This document shows positions 21,434-34,790 of a stretch of DNA of 64,000 bases, in pieces. Below the pieces are notes generated by a model. The model was not told where the DNA came from. It made no database searches and worked only from the letters and a program-made list of their open reading frames with translations. The translations under genes were made by a program, and so were the position numbers. Location of the stretch: contig CM055106.1 of assembly GCA_029204225.1 (NCBI GenBank), positions 46,237,180-46,301,179 of the forward strand, in the 5' to 3' direction. Source of the stretch: Diphasiastrum complanatum (lineage: Eukaryota; Streptophyta; Lycopodiopsida; Lycopodiales; Lycopodiaceae). Each line of letters starts with the position of its first letter. Position 1 is the stretch's first letter.

Positions 21434-22769
21434 ACAACAGCTAGTGCTCTAGGTGAGACATAGACTTGCAAGCCTCATTTAATGCCCAAGTACATTTCCA
21501 ATTTGAAAATTGTTTATGAATTTTAATCAACCCACTTTTGTGTCCCCCTTCACATTCAAACTAAGACTACTCACTTTCATTAGCCTTTCACATACCAAAT
21601 AATTTATTTTTTTTAGATGGATATCATTTTTTTCAAAATTGACCTTTGGAATACATTTTCATTTCACCATGGATTTAGTCTGTTTGACCTCGGAACCTCA
21701 AAAAAAGTGTTTATAAGTCAATTTGTTTTTATTAGTTTACAAACAGAAATATATTCCGGAGGCCGATTTTTCGTTTTCTTTTTTTGGCCCGAAATCGCGA
21801 TTTTTGGCCGTTTCGCTTCATCAGAAGGCCAAAAATTGCGTTTTGGACCAAAAAAAAAAAAATTCTTTTTCAAAATCACGGTAAGGCACGATTTTGGGCC
21901 GTTTGACCGCGCGAATTTGGGCCGTTTGACCAAGTCAAACGGCCCAAAATCGTGCCTTATCATGATTTTGAAAAAAAAAAATGATCCGAAACGCAATTTT
22001 TGGCCTTCTGATGAAGCGAAACGGCCAAAAATCGCGATTTTGGGCCAAAAAAAAACGAAAACCTGGCCTTCGGGTGATACATTTTTGTTTCGCTATGGAT
22101 TTAGCCTGTTTGACCTCAGAACCTCAAAAAATGTATTTGTAAGTCAATTTGTTTTTATTAGTTTGCAAACAAAAATATATCCCAGAAGCCAGTATTTCGT
22201 TTTTTTTTGGCCCGAAATCGCAATTTTTGGTCGTTTTACTTCATCAGAAGGCCAAAAGTTGCGTTTCGGACCAAAAAGAATTTTTTTTTTCCAAAATCAC
22301 TGTAAGGCCGCGCCTTACAATGATTTTGAAAAAAAAAAATTCTTTTTGGTCCGAAACGCAACTTTTGGCCTTCTGATGAAGTAAAACGACCAAAAATTGC
22401 GATTTCGGGCCAAAAAAAAAACGAAATACTGGCTTCTGGGATATATTTTTGTTTGCAAACTAATAAAAACAAATTGACTTATAAATACATTTTTTGAGGT
22501 TCTGAGGTCAAACAGACTAAATCCATGGTGAAATGAAAATGTATCCTGAAGGCCAATTTTGAAAAAAATAATATCCATCTGAAAAAAATAAATTATTTGG
22601 TATGTGAAAGACTAATGAAAGTGAGGTAGTCTTAGTTTGAATGTGAAGGGGGACACAAAAGTGGGTTGATTAAAATTCATAAGCAATTTTCAAATTTGAA
22701 ATGTACTTGGGCATTAAATGAGGCCTGCAAGTCTATGTCCCACTTAGAGCCCTAGCTGTTGTCCTATTG
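21427..22769. repeat. 1.34-kb nested fold-back (palindromic) element
   Basis: The left outer arm (from about 21427, CAATAGGACAACAGCTAG) is the reverse complement of the right arm ending at about 22769. Inside are two further palindromes. One is centred near 21932 (GGCCGTTTGAC/GTCAAACGGCC). The other is almost perfect, about 235 bp per arm, centred at 22310 (GTAAGGC CGC GCCTTAC). The arms share the phrases TCATCAGAAGGCCAAAA and GGCCCGAAATCGC. Open frames on both strands here mirror one another and are by-products of the symmetry. No transposase is present. It resembles a Foldback- or MITE-type non-autonomous element, or a hairpin-RNA source. Confidence 0.85.
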
Positions 22770-23065
22770 GAACCAAGACAATGAATATGCTAGTCTTGCC
22801 TTACAAAGTACCTACAAAAGTCTATGGATGATGGGACCTATATTTAGCCCTTAACTCTTGCTCACCCTATGTGGTAACCCAAGGTAAAAGTGCCACGTAG
22901 GATTGATTAACACTAAACTAATTATGATTAACAAACCTGTTTAGGCAAGGAAGAGGCCCTTTTTGAGTCCAAAAAGGGCCCTAATCAGTGACCAAACGAT
23001 TTGCACTTTGCTATCACTGGAATTCGCATCTCTAATGCAATACTAATATGGCAAATTGACTTGAC

Positions 23066-23965
23066 TTATCCAAACTGGCAGTTGAAGGGTATCTCATTGA
23101 TGTCAAACCCGATACACTGTTTCACAGCTACAACGACTTGATCAAAATGACGTACCAACTGCAAAACCTGCAAAATATCACACTTGCCACTTGCCAAGAG
23201 TCTCCAAAGTGTGATTACTGACCCGTTTTTCATCTTCCATGTGTCCCACGCACAGTTCATCCAATGAAAGTTTGCTATCCTGCCCAATGGCTTCCAGCTA
23301 GTACCACCACGCATTTCAATCACCCGTGACCACCAAAATGTGTGTACCTCCAAGCTAGCCCACATTTCCCTCCGAACGAGAAATTTCCAGGTCGCAGATG
23401 AGTGTGTTAATGCAGCTATCACCCGATTCGATAATGCCACTGCCGATCATACATGTGAGAGCATTCCCCCAAATCGCGATTTGACATTGGTCGGTTCTAA
23501 ATCCAAAACTTGAACCTGATCACGAGATTTTTCCACCTTGTAACCGGCATATCATGCCCATCTCTCACATGTGCTTGCTTGCCCTCTCAAAATTGTCGCC
23601 AATGATGAATAGTCACGATGCCAAACTGCATTCCGTCGCCAAAACTAGCTTTCTCCACACAATTCCGCTATCATTCTCCCCCATACCGCATTTATCACCT
23701 TCAAACACTCTGTTACCTATTCGAAGTAAGCAATAATGATTTTGAAGCAATAATGCCTCACTGTACCACCCTGTAGCAAGTTTCAGCAGCCAAAATTTGG
23801 GCCTATGGTACCCAAACAATAAATGTAGCCCATCACTCCGCTCGATAGGAATGGTGATGAAAACACCCCGAAACACATTCCTCCCTGCTTGGTGACGTCA
23901 CTCTGTCCGCTAGCTCTAAGCAAACAGTTTCCAAAGGTCAATTTGGCCGAGATTCGTACAATCAT
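23066..23965 (-). other. Partly open minus-strand region, unrecognised
   Basis: Frames of 124 codons (23440-23066) and 87 codons (23876-23613) lie on the minus strand. The latter reads HLLFGYHRPKFWLLKLATGW. I recognise neither. They are in different frames, have no clear splice sites or start context, and may be fragments of one decayed gene or repeat. Confidence 0.2.
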
Positions 23966-26836
23966 ATGCCAATTCTACACTTTAATTTGCACACATACAA
24001 ATGGAAATCACACGTGGGGAGCATGTTTCCAGTACGTGTGAGTAGTAGGCCTATTTGCATTAGCTAATTCATGCCTTAGAATAGCTTGTTATACAAAGCA
24101 ATGTGAAAGTAGGCAAACGCTACTAGTCAAGTAGAATCATGCCAAGTGTCATCATGAGGTTGGGCCTCAATCTCCTCATGACTTGTACAAATCAAAATGC
24201 ATGGTTAAGATAGGCATAGTAGACATCCATCTGGAGTCCTAAGCGGTGTTGACATGTCCTAAATTGTAGGAGAGCAAAAAAGTAGTGCACCATAGGTCAC
24301 ATTGACTTTTAACGTCCAACTAAATTATGAGGTGCAAATCATGGATCCAATCACTACATGCTTTATTGAGTAGGAGCTCGAGCTACCACTATATGGATGT
24401 GGACTCTCATTGTACTTTTGAATCTTTTTGAGAGATAATCAAGTTTTGGCTTCAAAGATTTTCTCTCTCTACACGAGAGCTAGATGTTGGTTTCACACTT
24501 CCATAATGAAAACTACTTAGTTTTTTCAAGGATATGCATGAAACTTGCTTGACTTTGGTTGATGATTACTTTTTGTGTACAAGAGCTCTTAACTAGATCC
24601 AAATCTTGTTTGGTAGCTCACGAAAATCCCAATTGATCAAAGATAGATTTGGTAGTGTGCAACCTCACATGCGTGTAGATCGTGGTCGATCTATTCAAGG
24701 TCCTCATATGCCAATTTTTTAACAGTCGGAACCAATCCCTTTGGCCTGGAATGGAACAGAATTTTTCTCACAACTAAGAATTCGCATTCAACATCATTCA
24801 ATGTCCACTTCCAAAATCGTGCAAAACCAATCCTAAAAATTTGCTCAAAATTGCCCTTGAATTCATTCAGACTGGCAATACAAATCCACTCATATTTGCC
24901 TATAGACTGGCACTAGCAAATCCACTCAAATTTTCCTACAGAATCTGCTGAGAGATGCATCGTTACATTCAGCAAGAATTGCAAAATTTGAAGTTTGCAT
25001 CAATAAGAGATGTTGTATATACACAGAAAAAACCTGTATTCTCTAAATTAGACCTTTTTGTGTGTTGAAGTACCGACCGGAGAACATGCATCAATTGCAT
25101 TAAAGATCAGATCAGAGGCATGAATCCAGCAGCATCAACAGACCTTTGCAAGCGATCAAAAAACTACTATTGTTCTTTCATACATACCTATGTATTCTGG
25201 CGCTTTGGAAGCTGCAAGGAGAGATGGCCAGGCTCCTGCTCCAGAGATTTGGCTTTTATGTAATTTGTTGCGACTAACTATTTCGATTTTTTTTCAGACT
25301 TGAGGGATCCCGTCACAACAACTGCCAGGAGCTTAAGGCAAATGATCGAGGTGAAAATCTAGAGCTTGCCACACCTTCAATAAGAGCACCAGATCTGCGA
25401 ACAAGGCAGAAGATAGGAGAAAAGAGAGCATTCTCACAAGAGAGGAGAAGATTTGATGGTAGAGACAACGATCCACACCTGCACCTCTTCTTATTCAGTC
25501 ATGAATAGTTTTTGCTTTTTTGCTTTTTGCTTTTTAAGCATTATGCAACATGCATCGTTCCTTTTTTTTATGCTCTTACTTTTTGGGCTTATCTATTGTG
25601 CATTGTTTGCATTCACAGGATTCACAGACTACCAAGAAATAGGCTTGAGAATTACATACGTTACCAGATCCATGCGAGTTTTTGAGCTCTAACCATTGTG
25701 ATCTTCATTATAACAGGTTATTGCAATCGACTACCTCGTACCTAATAAACAAATAATCATGTGGCCCAGTAAAAGCAGAACCTTTTATAAAAGGACTGAA
25801 CAGTTGATGAGAAGACCAGCGTCATATATCTTCTAAGTGTAATAGAAACATGACTATACAAGTAAATGTAAATGAAAGTGCATTTTTCAAGGAGGCAAAG
25901 GGAAATGAAGTAAGAAGTTGCTGAGTTGAAATTGATTTTCATTCGACACCTGGTTTGGATGCGAATTCATAACTTAAGAGCATTGCTATGAATACCCTTT
26001 TTCACACAAGGTGGATCAATGGTTTCACACTCATCATTTTTTAAAGAGATCCTGCAACAAAGAAAGAAAGCTGAAATCTTTTGTACACTACTTCCCAATT
26101 ACCAAGAGGATGTGCTGGATCACAATGTGCAAATCAAGCGACTTCACAATCTGCATCATGGTAAATCAAGTTTTTAATTTCTTACCATTAGCATTAGGAG
26201 AGGAACAAGGATTAGAATTTACACTGGGGGGAAAAAATTTCCCCTTTTTCCATTTCTAGTCTATGATGAATCACAACCACCTGTCCTCAGTGCTCAGCAT
26301 GAACCGCGCAAGACTTACAGAATCGAATTCAAATATAATAGTGATATACAGCGAAATAAGAGTAATTTCTCAATAAATTGACCTGAATTTTCACCAGCTG
26401 CAGTGGGCACTGCCTTGTAATAAACAGAACACATTTTGTATCCGTGTTGCATGAAAATGCAAGTTTCTGAAGCACTGAAAAGATACCTGAGTGCCATAAA
26501 GAGGCTAACAGTATGCATTTGAACAAGATTTCGTTTCCTAAGAATCACACAGCTCTGTTTTCTGCGATGCAGAGCTGCAACTTATCCAGCTTTCATCCAA
26601 GCAAGAACCAGCAATGATGAGACATCAGCTTTCATACCCAGCAACTGCAGAGAAGATCGTATGATAGACCTGTCATATGCTGTTATGACAATTGCCAACG
26701 AGGCTTCTCCCACAAAAGAATGATCTTTTTCCTCCCAAAAAGGGGTATGTACAAAAATAACTCCACCCTTTGTATGTTAATTCAATGGGGCTTTCGAAAT
26801 AAGATGTCAAGAAAATAGAAACAGACCCAGTGCCAG
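23966..26836. other. Intergenic region without recognised gene
   Basis: AT-rich. A 71-codon open stretch at about 25300-25509 follows a good-looking acceptor (TTTTTTTTCAG), but no matching upstream exon was found. The part next to 26836 is probably the 3-prime UTR of the minus-strand pfkB gene. Confidence 0.4.
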
Positions 26837-29800
26837 CTAGTCAAAAAGATGGAGCTTTATGCTGTTACCCTCTGCATAAGCACCCATCACCTGTGAAACT
26901 CCCTGGTCCACTGAAGAAGATACACAGGTCACAGACGCAGCCAGTTCCAGGGCATCCTCCTCCTTCAGACGAGTTCCTTGCTGACCCACAACCACAGCAG
27001 CTACTCTCGCTGCCAAGTTACCGATTCCTTTCAGGTCAGGCACTCCACATAGCAAGCCATAGAGGACTCCTGCTGCATATGCATCGCCTGCTCCACATGT
27101 GTCCACAGCAGCACAAACGGCTGGAGAAATGTACACCACCTCTCCTTTCAACCCGAAGTAGGAGCCTCGAGCTCCATCCGTAACAGAAACAACACGACAA
27201 AATTTGCTCAAGTGTTGTGCAGCAAATGCCGCATTTGTGTATGTTCCAAACCCACACAAAGACTTCGCTTCCTCCCCGTTCATAAATAGGATATCTGCAC
27301 TTTCTGCCATGACATCCCTACAAGGGTAGCAGCACAAAGTGTCATGGATGTATGTGGCTTTGAATAACAATGTTATAACAGATGTGTCATAATCACAAGA
27401 CACAGATGTGAGGGACATGGAAGTGTATCAAATTATACATATCATCATTCACAAAATATGCTCAGTCGACATAGCCACAGAACCTGCACAATGCTTTGTT
27501 CTGCAAAAATGCATTTCTAGAAAGTGCAGCTAATAAGACTTATTTTAGTAGAAGGAATAAAAATATGTACCAGAATTGTCTTCGATGGCGTGAAACACAT
27601 GATACATCACTAGCTGTAAGGGCCACCAAAACGCCTTCATCGCGTGCTCTTTTGCAAGCCTTGGAAATGGCTTCTATGGTCTCAGGAATGTCCCACAAAT
27701 AGCCCTCAATCACAAGAATTTTTGACCTTGCGACAGCCTCTTCAAGAGTTTTGTCAAAATTTACAACTGAAGACATCCCCTGCATATAACTGAAGCTGTC
27801 AGAAAAACTGAAACATCATAGCCAAGAACAGGATGAATATTTAGACTCCAAAAAAATAGAAACAAAGGTTTGAGTGTCTCGAATGGTCAGCATCAATAAC
27901 AAACAAAACAGTTTAGCTAGGTTTGATACTTTATGACCTCTTTGCATTTGGTTTCAAAGTATGCAAAGTTGCACTAAGCACACAAAATACAACCACAAGC
28001 ATATTCTTGAAACATTCTGTAAATACTTGGGATAACATGTTTCAAACATAAGAAGCTGTTTCTACATTCTGTTGATTCATCCATGTGGATAAAACATGGC
28101 ATTCATCTAAAATATAGATAACTTACAATGGTCTACCATCTGCAAGTGTGTGAGCAGATAGATGTGAAAGCTAAACCAGACAATAGAGCTTTCAGACAAT
28201 ACATTGTTCTTTGACAAAAATTGTATCACTTTTCAAGAAGTGCAAAAGATACAGTGAAAGATAATAATCAGACAAATACCCACAGCATACATCTAGAGTC
28301 GACTCAGCCAGAAATGTAGGATGATTTCACATTTTGACCTCAATGTCTTGGGATACATTAATGAACAAACCATATTTATCAGTATGACTTGGTCAGGCAA
28401 GACTTACAAGAACAACTCTGAACACATACAGCCCATGGATTCACAATGACGCGGATATTAAAAAAAAACCTATCCTGTCAAGAATGCATGCCAAAAACTT
28501 GCCTGATAAGACAGCATAGTCCGTTGTGCATCAGGAGTTGTAAGAACAATGACGGTACCAGTGGTGCCATTGTTTATGGGTTTTGATAAAAAATGCACAT
28601 TTGCTCTGAGTAGCTTTGTCCTGCAAAATTTGACTTTCCTGGTTGTCAAATCTGAGAATAACATTCTTTTATTTAGATTTAAAGAGAAAAAACAGATCAT
28701 ACCTCTGCTCTAAATATGTCACGTAAAAGCAGTCCTGAAACAATAAGGCAGCATGTAGCACTCAATAATGACCTTCATACCTGTAGAAGCCTCCCAGAGG
28801 ATCGCTTCCAACACTCCCAGTCATGGCCACATTCAAAGAAGGCTCTCTAGTCATTCCCAACCTTGATAATGCTACAAGTGTATTAGAAAGAGAACCCCCA
28901 GCAGATAACTTATAGCTACATCCATCCAATGCTCGTAAAACCTTTCCTCTTTCCTCGTGATTGACAATCTTTCGAGTTCCTTTGGTCAAAGCTAGTTTTT
29001 GTATGATATCATCACCCACAATGCCAGAGAAGTCAACCTGTCATGTGAAATGTCAGATATGACCATCAACAAATTCAGCTACAAGTTGTAGGCTCAAAAA
29101 TAATGTGAAAATACTTATACTAAAAATATTGTAAGAGGTTTTGAAGGGAAGTATAAGATTTCAACCTACTTGTGTGAATCCACTGTTATGAGCAGTATCA
29201 TTAAAGATCAGAACACAAAAGTCAATGAAGGTATCAAAAATCCTGAAATATCACAAAACAACTTGCAAGAGAATGTGGAGCTGCTCATCATGTAAGGAAA
29301 ACGCCCTTCATCACTAGACGCACGACACCAGTCCACAAAAATTGCAAAAAAGGCATCAATTTTTGAGGCATAAGACTTCAAATATGGACTAAACTAGATT
29401 CCTGACGATGTTAAAAAATCGCAAATTGAAGGGGAGGACCCTTCACTGAGAGGCTTTGCTATGAACTTAATCATAGAAATTGGCATCAAATGAATATAAA
29501 GCAGCAAATACATTCACAAAACAATCTCCAACAAAGAAGACTTAATAAAAGCCATAGGCTGCCAACAGCTTAAGCAGATTCCCAAAAATGGAACTCCCTC
29601 GAAAGGCCTCAAGACACCAAAATCAATCCACTAACTCAGTCTTCAACTCTTAAAATATCCCCCATTTTAGGTCTTAAAATCAACTAAGATTGCCAGCTTA
29701 ACTATTGGGCCCAAAAATGATCAAATGGTACTGAAAAATAGTTGAGTTAAGGGAGGTGTCCATAACACTCCAACAAGCAAAAACATTGGCCACAATGTGG

Positions 29801-32800
29801 GCTATCAGAGAAACATACAAAAATGAAAACTAAACTGGTGTGGTTGCTACAAGATATAAACTACAAAACTGATCATACACTGGAGATGTCATCGAACAAA
29901 GCTGATGTCATATATAATGCTGAATTCACACGTGTGGGATGCCCTACACATGTACTTTTGATCTCCTAAGCACAATAACACCATAAAGATCAGACTAGCA
30001 TTGGTTGTCAATAGGAAAGCTGATCATACAAGCAATATTATTGTGTTACAAGCAAAATCTGTCAACAAAACATAAGACAAAGCATCATAAATGCCTCTAC
30101 TCAACTAGAGAGAGAAAATAGAAGGTACAAAACTCGTGGAGATAGAGAGGGCACAAAGAGCTTGTCTCCAAATTTGCATTACACACAAATTTCATCATTT
30201 TCTCATTGAGAGTACATCACATATATATAGATCCATGGACTCTTCTCCTACTTTGAGTTGAATTGGAGTTATGGATCCACCTCTCAAGCTATCTAGACTT
30301 ATCCAAGCCACCTCACTATGTTTAATTGTGCCACATAGTCTTTTCATGCATTAAATGTGGCATGTAAAGTACAAATGGCAGTTCCTATGGTAGCTCGAGT
30401 TTCTACTTCTACCTACCTTGAATATTTTATTCTAAGATGGGTCTTTACTAAGCCAAAAGAGCTCAATTCATCTTTGGCATTTAAAGGACCCATACTCACA
30501 ACATTAGATAGATTTTTCAATATTTTCACATATAAGCCACAAAAAACACATATACTAACAAATTGCTACACGAAGTATCCATGCTGCAATATAAAGCCAC
30601 TATGAAGCCACTATGAAGAGTGTAATTCATTGAATGAAAATATGAAGTTTTGTCTATAAGTAAGAGGAGTTGTACAAATAGCTTAGTTTCTGATATACTT
30701 TTAGCACACAAACGCTAGTAGCTCAGTGAGAACTCACTAATGAAAGGAGATTTGATCCTCAATAAATAAATGACTTCCACAAAAAAATCTCATAATAATA
30801 ATGTGCAAGTCATTTTCATGATATGCACAAAGTCTAGAGCTAAAAGATAAAATTAGAATGTTCTCCCATATGCCCTTTTATTCATATATAGGCCCAAGGA
30901 CCTTTCCTATTCATGTTGGCCAAAGGCCCAAGTTTTATTAGTTGATTATTTGAAGTGGGAGTCCTGCAGGTGGGCACGGTATTTTCCCTCCAAAAGTTCT
31001 GCCTCCCTTGATTATTTGAATCCTGCTTTAAGGGTCCCCAAACCTCGTATGATGAACCAATTGATGATAGGAGCAAGATCTTACGTTGGTTGAAAGTGGT
31101 GCCCACTTCTTGCTCAAGAAGTGCTCTAATACAAGATGCAAGCAAAACTTCTATTAAAGACATACAAAGAGAGGAGACTGCAAACAATAAATCAAGTGAT
31201 GTAGAACATTGTCATCAGTGAAGGAGAAACCATCACCACTAATAACCCCTTGTATATAAATCCAATTCAAAGCTTGAGCTAGCTAAAGTGATTTCCTGAA
31301 CTAAGAGCTAACATCTAGTCAATCAATCACTAATAATCAAATAATAACCTTGATTAATAATAACCATAGGCCTCCTCAAATATTTATAGGATCCAATAAT
31401 AGCTCAAACACCACAAAATGTTAAATTAAATAGATGACTGGCCCAAATGCTCAGACGAGCTATATTGTCCAAATAATAACAAATTAAATTGTTCAATCAT
31501 AGTCCATGTAGTTGTCCCTTCTCCATATGTTTAGCCTATACTTGCAGCATCATTGTAGGTGTTTCATAAGATATAGTTAAGGCTTGTGAAAAGTACTACT
31601 CCTCGATACGGTCCACTCGAGTGCTTATTTTATATTTCCAAGAGGATTGTATGAATCCTCGTATACATTTCAATCTTTCCATCTAGCTATAGGAACAAAA
31701 AACTTGAAAGTAACAAAACGAACAAGAAATGGAGTAACAATTTTTGTTTGCAATATAAACATAATCTTCAAGTGGAGAAGACTTCAACAAAAGATGGACT
31801 AGTATGTTCCCAGATCCCCAGTTCTGCTATCAGCACAACAACACCAGGGAATACAAGTCAATAGCTGTAACCTTATACCAGCAAAGGTAAGATTTTCCCC
31901 AGACTTTCCTATAGCAGTTTTCCTCAGCTGGATTGTTCAATACTTCATTTTAACCCCATTATGTGTTACATAATTTTCCAAACAAGCTTTTACTTTCAAT
32001 CATAAACAGGATCCCTGCAAGCCGCATGACTATTCACATCATATTTCATAAATGTTAAGCCTATCAAAAGCCCTTTCCTTCCCTCTAGTAAAGAAGGTGC
32101 TCAAGCCGCAAAGCCATAACCCTTTTTGATGATTAGGTATGGATGCATTTGTTAGGGAGGGGAGATTAGAGCTCCCTCCAATTATTACAAGAAAATTTAT
32201 CTGTTTGAATAAGAAAAACTTCCCAAAACATTAAGTTAGCAGAAAGTTAAACGTGCAGATAAGGACAGAGCAAAGCAAACGCATATGAGGCAGTCATTAC
32301 GTATAGATTTGAATCAAGTAATCACATCAAGATTTGAAGAATTCACAATAAATACATTTAAAAAGGAGTAAAATTTATGTGCGAAATAGCAAAGATTGTG
32401 TATTTTGAGGACAGATTCCCATCTCTGGCTTTCAAAAGTTATTGCATAAATGCTACCAAACATGAAGAAACTATATTGGAGTGGTAGGAAAAGTACCATT
32501 GCTTGGCCAAGGCCGACAACATCCCAGTGTTTAGGAACCTTTATTTCAGGAACGCCGTATGGCTGCTCGCTGTGTTGCTCAGCAGTAGTGTCTGAACTCT
32601 GGAAGCTGTGCATGAAGCTCGCTGCTTTCATTCCCCGCGATTCAGCTTTTCTTAGCATCGAAGTCAGCACCTTAGCCGTCAAGCCCTTGGTGTAGCTCAA
32701 ACTACATGTAGCCTTGCGATAACGCAAGCATAGCACAGTGTGAGCCTTTCCAAAGGACGGATGGCAACATACCTTCTTGAGACGCAGCGAACAATAGGAG

Positions 32801-32916
32801 TCGTCCCCCATACATCGCCTAGAAAAGCCAAGAACAGACGAATTCTCAGAGTACTGCCCCTGAAATGCACTGGCTAGGGTTTCCAATGGCACACAAGACA
32901 GCGTGGCTGCCGCCAT
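26837..32916 (-). CDS. pfkB-family carbohydrate kinase, chloroplast NARA5-like (5 exons)
   Basis: Exons on the minus strand: 32916-32497, 29037-28781, 28620-28503, 27779-27571 and 27317-26837. They join in frame to 1485 bp (494 aa). Residues 1 to about 110 are Ser/Arg/Lys-rich and poor in acids, like a chloroplast transit peptide. The kinase domain opens at WDVVGLGQAMVDFSG, followed by SAGGSLSNTLVALSRLG, GTTGTVIVLTTPDAQRTMLSY and TASDVSC. The pfkB signature 2 is DTCGAGDAY, with the catalytic Asp at about residue 413. The block order and wording match plant NARA5 (At4g27600 type), known from work on Rubisco accumulation; the substrate is not established here. Introns are GT-AG except intron 3, which is GC-AG (CAG/GCAAGT). 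The start is the first ATG; upstream in-frame codons lack one. The CDS is intact, with no stops, and is probably functional. Confidence 0.92.
29038..32496 (-). other. Intron 1 of the pfkB gene (3.46 kb)
   Basis: Donor ATG/GTACTT at 32497/32496 and acceptor CACATGACAG at 29038. It is AT-rich. I saw no domain-bearing frame inside, although its size suggests absorbed repeats. Confidence 0.8.
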
Positions 32917-33572
32917 TTTTCCCAAGCGCCCGAAGATTTGATATGCAAAACCTTCAGCAGAAAAGGCAAAAGAACCGATGCTTTAAGGCGCTCCACGGGC
33001 TGGTACACTGGGGGGTTAGGGAGGGGGATTTCTGGGGTTTTGGCTGTGGCTGCATGCAAACATAACGACTATTTGTGTATCAAAGAAGATGCAAAAGAAG
33101 CAGAAACTAGAACCGATAGCGGCACGACGAGCTTGCTTTTGAAGCTTGCATTCTTTATCAGAATACGCTGGCTATAAAAGACGGAGACCCTCGTCGAAGC
33201 AGCAGAGCGCCATCGCTGTTCGCTCTCCTGCCAACAGGAAGGAGAAGAGAACAGTGCAACTGATGCAGAAGGAGAAGACGAAGAAGAAGAAGAAGCTGGA
33301 AGGGGGGCTTAATGGCAATGCTTATGTTAGGCCCGCCCAATTGGATACTTGCCACGTGTAGAAATTCTTACGTTGGATCTAGAACACGTGGCAAAATCTG
33401 AATGCTTTGGGAAGATCCAATGGTGGAGGGGTGCTGAAATCAGGATGTCCTGAGCAAGGAGAATCTAGATCCGCGCCGTCGGATTTGGAGTCAATGGTCA
33501 ACACCTGATGGAGTCTACTAATCGAGGCGACAAGGTGATTTGGATATTTAGCCTATGTTAGCTTGACACGTG
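32917..33572 (-). promoter_or_regulatory. pfkB upstream region with three G-boxes
   Basis: Perfect CACGTG hexamers lie at 33353-33358, 33385-33390 and 33567-33572, about 440-650 bp before the ATG. Two are in the ACACGTGGC context preferred by plant bZIP/bHLH factors. Such sites are common in light- or ABA-regulated plastid genes. That this gene is so regulated is inference. Confidence 0.45.
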
Positions 33573-33979
33573 GCTATATTTAATAGCACGTTGCAAAAGA
33601 ACATTTAGTCGACCCCAAATTCCAATATAGGGACTTTAGAAACATGTTCTGCACCAGGACTCTCTGTGCAAATAGGGCGCCACCCTTCGAGGCACACGCA
33701 ATGTGTGTGGCCCAGTGCCTTCCCACCCAAGTGAGGTTGATGGGGTTGAACAAGTACAAATTAGCTAAAGACACACGGAAGGAAATCCGAACTTGAGATT
33801 GAGAGACCATCGGCACCAAATACCAATGTGCCTCTAACATGATGAGGTCCCCACCCTAAGCCAACATCGCAAAATGAACATTTGTTGGTGTTAAAGCTAT
33901 CAAGCATCTCACAAACATTTGCACCATTGGATGAGGTGGAGACTCTTCTAACTCCTATACACAAGGGATATAGGAAGGG

Positions 33980-34370
33980 TCTTTCGAAAGTAAAAGGATA
34001 TGTTAATTTAAGATAAACCACTTTAAATTGAGATTTATTGATTAGATTTATGCACCTCCACTTCTTCCAACAAAATGGGTGCTGTATTTAAAAACTAGAT
34101 ATAAATCGTTACATAAATTAAGTAAAAGGATATGTTAATTTAGGACCAACTAGTAGAGATTAAGATTTATTAATTTATCTTATGAAATATATCTAAAAAC
34201 TTGATGTCCACTATGATAAACAAGGCAAAGTGATATGTTAATTTAGGACCAACTACTAACATGTAAGATTTATTAAATTATTTCCTATGCAACTCCAAAT
34301 CTTTCAACATCAAATGAGTGCTCTATTTGAAATATTACTCTTTGTTATCATATAAAATATGTGGTTAGCA
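33980..34370 (+). repeat. Imperfect tandem repeats, about 110-130 bp units
   Basis: GGATATGTTAATTTA(A/G)GA and following ATTTATTRA words recur at about 33994, 34127 and 34231. Each is followed by a variant of ATGCA(C/A)CTCCA...CAAATG/AATGGGTGCT. AT-rich, no coding. Confidence 0.6.
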
Positions 34371-34495
34371 TAAGCTATTATAGTGGAATCAATCATAGAG
34401 CTCTATGAGTTCCTACACGAAATCGACGAACCCCCACCAATTTCAATGCATAGTAAGTGTTTCGGTTTTTTTTTCTTTGTTCAAGCTATAGAATG

Positions 34496-34790
34496 GTTAC
34501 AAGTGCTACGGTCTACCTTAATGGTGAGCACTTATTCTTCAATTGTCATTTTAAAGATCATGATTATGCCTAGTAAGTAACCAAGCTTGATTTACACAAC
34601 CAAAAAATTGTTACAAGTGCTACCTTAGTGGTTAGCACTTAGTGGTGAACACCAAGCTTCATTTACACACCCAAAAAAAAGTTACAAGTGCTACCTTAGC
34701 GGTGAGCACTGTAAGGTTGCATTCACATTGCCTTTTAAGGAGCATGATTATGCCCAGTAACCAAGCTCCATTTACATAACAAAAAACCCA
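34496..34790 (+). repeat. Three imperfect repeats beginning GTTACAAGTGCTAC
   Basis: The unit starts at about 34496, 34610 and 34680. Shared words are GTGAGCACT, ACCAAGCT and ATTTACA. It fills part of an otherwise featureless AT-rich stretch (33573-35224). Confidence 0.6.

Noticed and set aside
21617-22578. Long open frames on both strands (up to 255 codons)
   Set aside because: They are mirror images of each other and lie wholly in the palindromic element; low-complexity Phe/Lys-rich products.
25300-25509. Possible terminal exon after a polypyrimidine-AG
   Set aside because: No upstream exon: the nearest donor-like GT would give an intron under 50 bp; no domain.
26837-26900. Premature end or pseudogene status for the pfkB gene
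   Set aside because: Five exons join in frame to 494 aa with all kinase motifs; the C-terminal extension is open to a single stop.
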